Part shown: piece after piece, positions 61,653-64,000 of the stretch | Layout of the letters: each line of letters starts with the position of its first letter | Numbering within the stretch: the first letter of the stretch is position 1 | Origin: G020350405 sp964513655 | GTDB taxonomy: Bacteria > Planctomycetota > Phycisphaerae > Sedimentisphaerales > Anaerobacaceae | Reading direction: 5' to 3' | DNA: 64,000 nucleotides | NCBI GenBank assembly: GCA_964513655.1 | Contig: CAZENQ010000004.1 | Coordinates: 1-64,000 of the forward strand | Made by a program: the position numbers and the translations under genes | Notes under the pieces: generated by a model | The model's database searches: none | Told to the model about the DNA's origin: nothing | What the model saw: the letters and a program-made list of their open reading frames with translations, nothing else

Positions 61653-62560
61653 ATAAAACTACGAAGCATCATTTGATAGTACCAGCCGAGTTTGCAGGCA
61701 ATCCCTTTTACCGCCAATTGTATGAGAAGAGCGGCGACGTAATGCGGTGCCCGCCTTCGCCAGAATGTTCTTACGCCGGCCTTTAGCATCTCGAGACCAT
61801 AGCCTTTCAGACCAGCCTGTTGGAGGAGCCATCTGTTGTCTGCAAAGAACCTTCCAATGTTGAAGTAGCGTTTGAATATTTCGGCTAAAGAGTAAGGGTG
61901 GCTATGGTAGACTTTTGCTGCTGCGGAATAATAAACCGAATAGCCCTGTAGAATAGCTTTGGCAGCGAAAAGCATATCTTCATTTACAATAACGTCATTT
62001 TTGAATCCACCCAATTCGTTAAAGGTTGAACGTCTGACCGCAGAGCAGGAATTGGAGCAGAAAAAGGTTTTTAGGCCAAGGGTGGCTATGTGGTTTTTAG
62101 TTTTTAGAATGGACTGAGGCGGGTAGTTGAACTCACGTGCGAAGCATTCCAGCGGGTGTGCGTCTGGCCTGGGCAAGTGGCGGCCATAGCATATAGCAAT
62201 ATTTGGGTCCGCTTGCATAGGCTTTACTAGCTCGGCAATCATATGCTCATCGGCAGGTACTGCATCCTGAGTGAGGAATACAACAAATTCGGTGTTGGCA
62301 TTAGTCACGGCGAGATTTCTTGCCACACCATGGTTGAAATCGGCGCGCTTGATGGCTATTACCTCGCAGCTGTGGCTTCTGGCTAATTCGGCAGTTTCAT
62401 CTGTAGACTCAGAGTCGATGACAAGAGTCTGAACAGGTCTTAAGGTCTGATTTTGCAGGCTCTCCAAAAGTCCGTTGAACTGCCGGCCTGCGTTGTGCGC
62501 AGGGACTATGACGCTCACAGAGTTCTCATGACCGGCTGGTTCAGTCACTGGGTACCTCAC
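61619..62560 (-). CDS. Glycosyltransferase family 2
   Basis: 313 residues. GT-A fold: SVSVIVPAHNAGRQFNGLLE, VIDSESTDETAELARSHSC, NHGVARNLAVTNANTEFVVF, LTQDAVPADEHM as the DxD region, and VNEDMLFAAKAILQGYSVYY with the catalytic base. It resembles RfbF-like rhamnosyltransferases; the donor is unproven. A hydrophobic C-terminal segment (HYVAALLIQLAVKGIA) may associate with the membrane. The gene is convergent with the giant surface protein and its last 11 codons overlap that gene's 3' end by 34 bp, so its C-terminal tail is encoded opposite the last repeat unit. It probably contributes to surface glycan synthesis or glycosylation. Confidence 0.88.
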   Translation of the reverse strand: MRYPVTEPAGHENSVSVIVPAHNAGRQFNGLLESLQNQTLRPVQTLVIDSESTDETAELARSHSCEVIAIKRADFNHGVARNLAVTNANTEFVVFLTQDAVPADEHMIAELVKPMQADPNIAICYGRHLPRPDAHPLECFAREFNYPPQSILKTKNHIATLGLKTFFCSNSCSAVRRSTFNELGGFKNDVIVNEDMLFAAKAILQGYSVYYSAAAKVYHSHPYSLAEIFKRYFNIGRFFADNRWLLQQAGLKGYGLEMLKAGVRTFWRRRAPHYVAALLIQLAVKGIACKLGWYYQMMLRSFIQRPSTTTLSK

Positions 62561-62879
62561 TAATGTTGGCCAACCATGGTCTTTGGCCTAAGACTCGGAA
62601 AATCACAAAGCTGTAGGCTAGCTGTATGGTCTAGGTTAGACAAAACCTCTTACCAGTGTTTTAGAAATACAAAGACGCAACTCCAGTAAATTCGATAACG
62701 GTCACTATCTAAACGGTCTTTATCAACCACTTCAAGTAGAAAAGCCTATAGTATTTAAGTTTGAATCGGCACGGGACATTCTAATACTCCCGCCCCTTAA
62801 GCCTAAGCGAGGTTTACTCCACATAACACAAAGAGCTAAACCGACGACTATACTTGCTGCGCATACGACAATTATCTTT
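62561..62879. other. Intergenic region with an unexplained hydrophobic open stretch
   Basis: 319 bases. On the minus strand a 50-codon open stretch (62884-62732) directly after the sulfatase-like gene reads KIIVVCAASIVVGLALCVMW and then a basic tail, like a signal or membrane segment. It is preceded by an in-frame stop and has no ATG, GTG or TTG at its beginning, so it cannot be called a gene. Nothing else was seen. Confidence 0.3.
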
Positions 62880-64000
62880 TCATCTTACATACCCTAACCC
62901 TCTTAATTGCCTGTTTAATTCCTCTTTGTTCTCCAAGCTTTCCTTTGAAGGCGTTCCTACGTTTACTTTATTTTCACGCAACCAGGATGCCAACTTTTGT
63001 TTTAATTCAAGTTTCTTACCTTCGTATGCCGAATCCGCCAGCAGATTGTTTTTCTCCGCGGCATCCTCTCGCAGACAGTAGAATTCTTCGTTTCCGGTCT
63101 CAGGGTTGCAGATGTATTTGTAATCTCCGGAGATGATTGCAAAATCATTTAGCTTCGCCTTCTTTTTACGCCCGCTCGGGTGTGTCCTGCTTATAATATC
63201 TGCATCATTCAATTCTGTCTCTTTGTTCGAAACCAGCCTACAGACAATATTAAAGACCTCCTGAGTTCCAATATTTCCCCTTATTCTCACCGGCACTTGC
63301 CCGGGTATCTTGACCATCAAAGGAACTCGTATCACCTCATTATAAACGCTCGTCCCGTGATCGACTCTTTCTCTTTCCTTGAACTCCTCCCCGTGGTCCG
63401 CCGTTATTATTATGACCGAATCTTCCCACAACTTTAACTCCTTAATCTTATCAAGCAGCCTCCCGATCTGCCCGTCGGTATAAAATATCTCCGAATCATA
63501 CAGGCACATCAAACATTCAATCTCTTCCTCCGTTAGACTTTCTTCAATCTCCCATACTTCCAGGATGTCCATAGGATTGTAAATTCTGCCGCAGTCCTTT
63601 TCTGTAAATCCAAATAACCCTTCATACTCCGGCAGCGGATTGTAGTTATGATGAGGGTCAAAGTAATGAACCCATAGAAAAAAACTGTTCTTATGATTCT
63701 TCGAAAGCCACTTTATCGCATTTCTTGTAAGTACATGCGAAGTTACGCCTTTACGACCTTTGCCAAAATTTCGGAAAGTATTAAAGCCCCTTCGTATTAC
63801 ATACCATTCGTTAGCTCCCCTAGTTTTGCTTCCAAGCACCTTATGGTCGGTGAATCCCGCAGTATAATAACCCAATTTAGCCAATATTTCAGCCAGGTAC
63901 GTCGTGTTACAATAATAGGAAGTAATATCATCCCCGCGTTCATTTGAAATCAAGCACCCCGTCATCATCGAGTTTAACGCCGGAGCCGTAATTGGCCATG
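62880..64000 (-). CDS. Sulfatase-fold hydrolase or transferase, 5' part outside window
   Basis: The frame stays open to the right edge (WPITAPALNSMMTG upstream of the first internal ATG at 63968), so the start lies outside. At least 373 residues are visible. Alkaline-phosphatase-superfamily features: WVHYFDPHHNYNPLPEYEG, FYTDGQIGRLLDKIKELKLW, IIITADHGEEFKERERVDHG with metal ligands, and VPLMVKIPGQVPVRI. The nucleophile region reads ITAPALNSMMTG, where sulfatases have C/S-x-P-x-R. Thr replaces the Cys/Ser and Leu the Arg, so formylglycine-dependent sulfatase activity is unlikely and a phosphodiesterase or phosphotransferase role is more probable. The motif closely parallels VTCPAWPTMFTG in the enzyme at 42260-43924. 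Confidence 0.85.
   Translation of the reverse strand, partial: WPITAPALNSMMTGCLISNERGDDITSYYCNTTYLAEILAKLGYYTAGFTDHKVLGSKTRGANEWYVIRRGFNTFRNFGKGRKGVTSHVLTRNAIKWLSKNHKNSFFLWVHYFDPHHNYNPLPEYEGLFGFTEKDCGRIYNPMDILEVWEIEESLTEEEIECLMCLYDSEIFYTDGQIGRLLDKIKELKLWEDSVIIITADHGEEFKERERVDHGTSVYNEVIRVPLMVKIPGQVPVRIRGNIGTQEVFNIVCRLVSNKETELNDADIISRTHPSGRKKKAKLNDFAIISGDYKYICNPETGNEEFYCLREDAAEKNNLLADSAYEGKKLELKQKLASWLRENKVNVGTPSKESLENKEELNRQLRGLGYVR

Noticed and set aside
62732..62884. Hydrophobic 50-codon minus-strand stretch after the sulfatase-like gene
   Set aside because: It is preceded by an in-frame stop and lacks a usable start codon, so it was not called a gene.

Overview
The window looks like part of an anaerobic Planctomycetota chromosome, most likely class Phycisphaerae (Sedimentisphaerales-like). 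This is inferred from gene content: long secreted beta-helix, LamG and dockerin proteins with Pro-Thr linkers, DUF1559-like pseudopilins, a PEP-CTERM protein ending in a short Arg-rich tail, and an exosortase/exopolysaccharide locus. No rRNA, tRNA, CRISPR array or insertion sequence was recognised.

Left part (1-24 kb): the 3' end of lepA, a very long coiled-coil lipoprotein and a small unknown gene. Then comes a three-gene operon (beta-helix/PQQ-propeller/dockerin protein plus two degenerate pseudopilins). Two paralogous secreted beta-helix proteins follow, each preceded by the same hairpin leader and followed by related hairpins. A GH43-like glycosidase and a LamG/dockerin protein are transcribed divergently from good sigma70-type promoters. 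The first exopolysaccharide genes (Wza-like export lipoprotein and a membrane protein) are on the plus strand. A PEP-CTERM substrate and an unknown secreted/membrane protein follow on the minus strand.

Central part (24.5-55.3 kb): about 21 tightly packed minus-strand genes form an exopolysaccharide/exosortase cluster. In transcription order it encodes EpsI, a DUF2334 deacetylase-like protein, flippase, methyltransferase, GT4, Wzy-like ligase/polymerase, CE4 deacetylase, FemAB-like and CelD-like acyltransferases, methyltransferase, phosphodiesterase-like enzyme, DegT aminotransferase, GT2, GT4, an alpha/alpha-toroid-WecG fusion, WecB, a nucleotidyltransferase/left-handed-beta-helix/exosortase fusion, a Wzc-type kinase, a left-handed-beta-helix/initiating sugar-phosphate transferase fusion, a giant TPR protein and a stand-alone LuxR-type HTH regulator. 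Together they can make a lipid-linked repeat unit (sugar transferase, WecB, WecG, GTs), decorate it, flip and polymerise it, export it (Wzc, Wza) and process PEP-CTERM proteins (exosortase, EpsI). The most unusual point is that the exosortase, the initiating transferase and WecG each carry an extra N-terminal enzyme-like module.

Right part (55.3-64 kb): a 668-bp control region separates the cluster from a giant plus-strand surface protein. That protein ends in four nearly identical 597-bp repeats in an ABAB order. A GT2 overlaps it tail to tail, and a sulfatase-fold enzyme with a predicted Thr nucleophile runs off the right edge.
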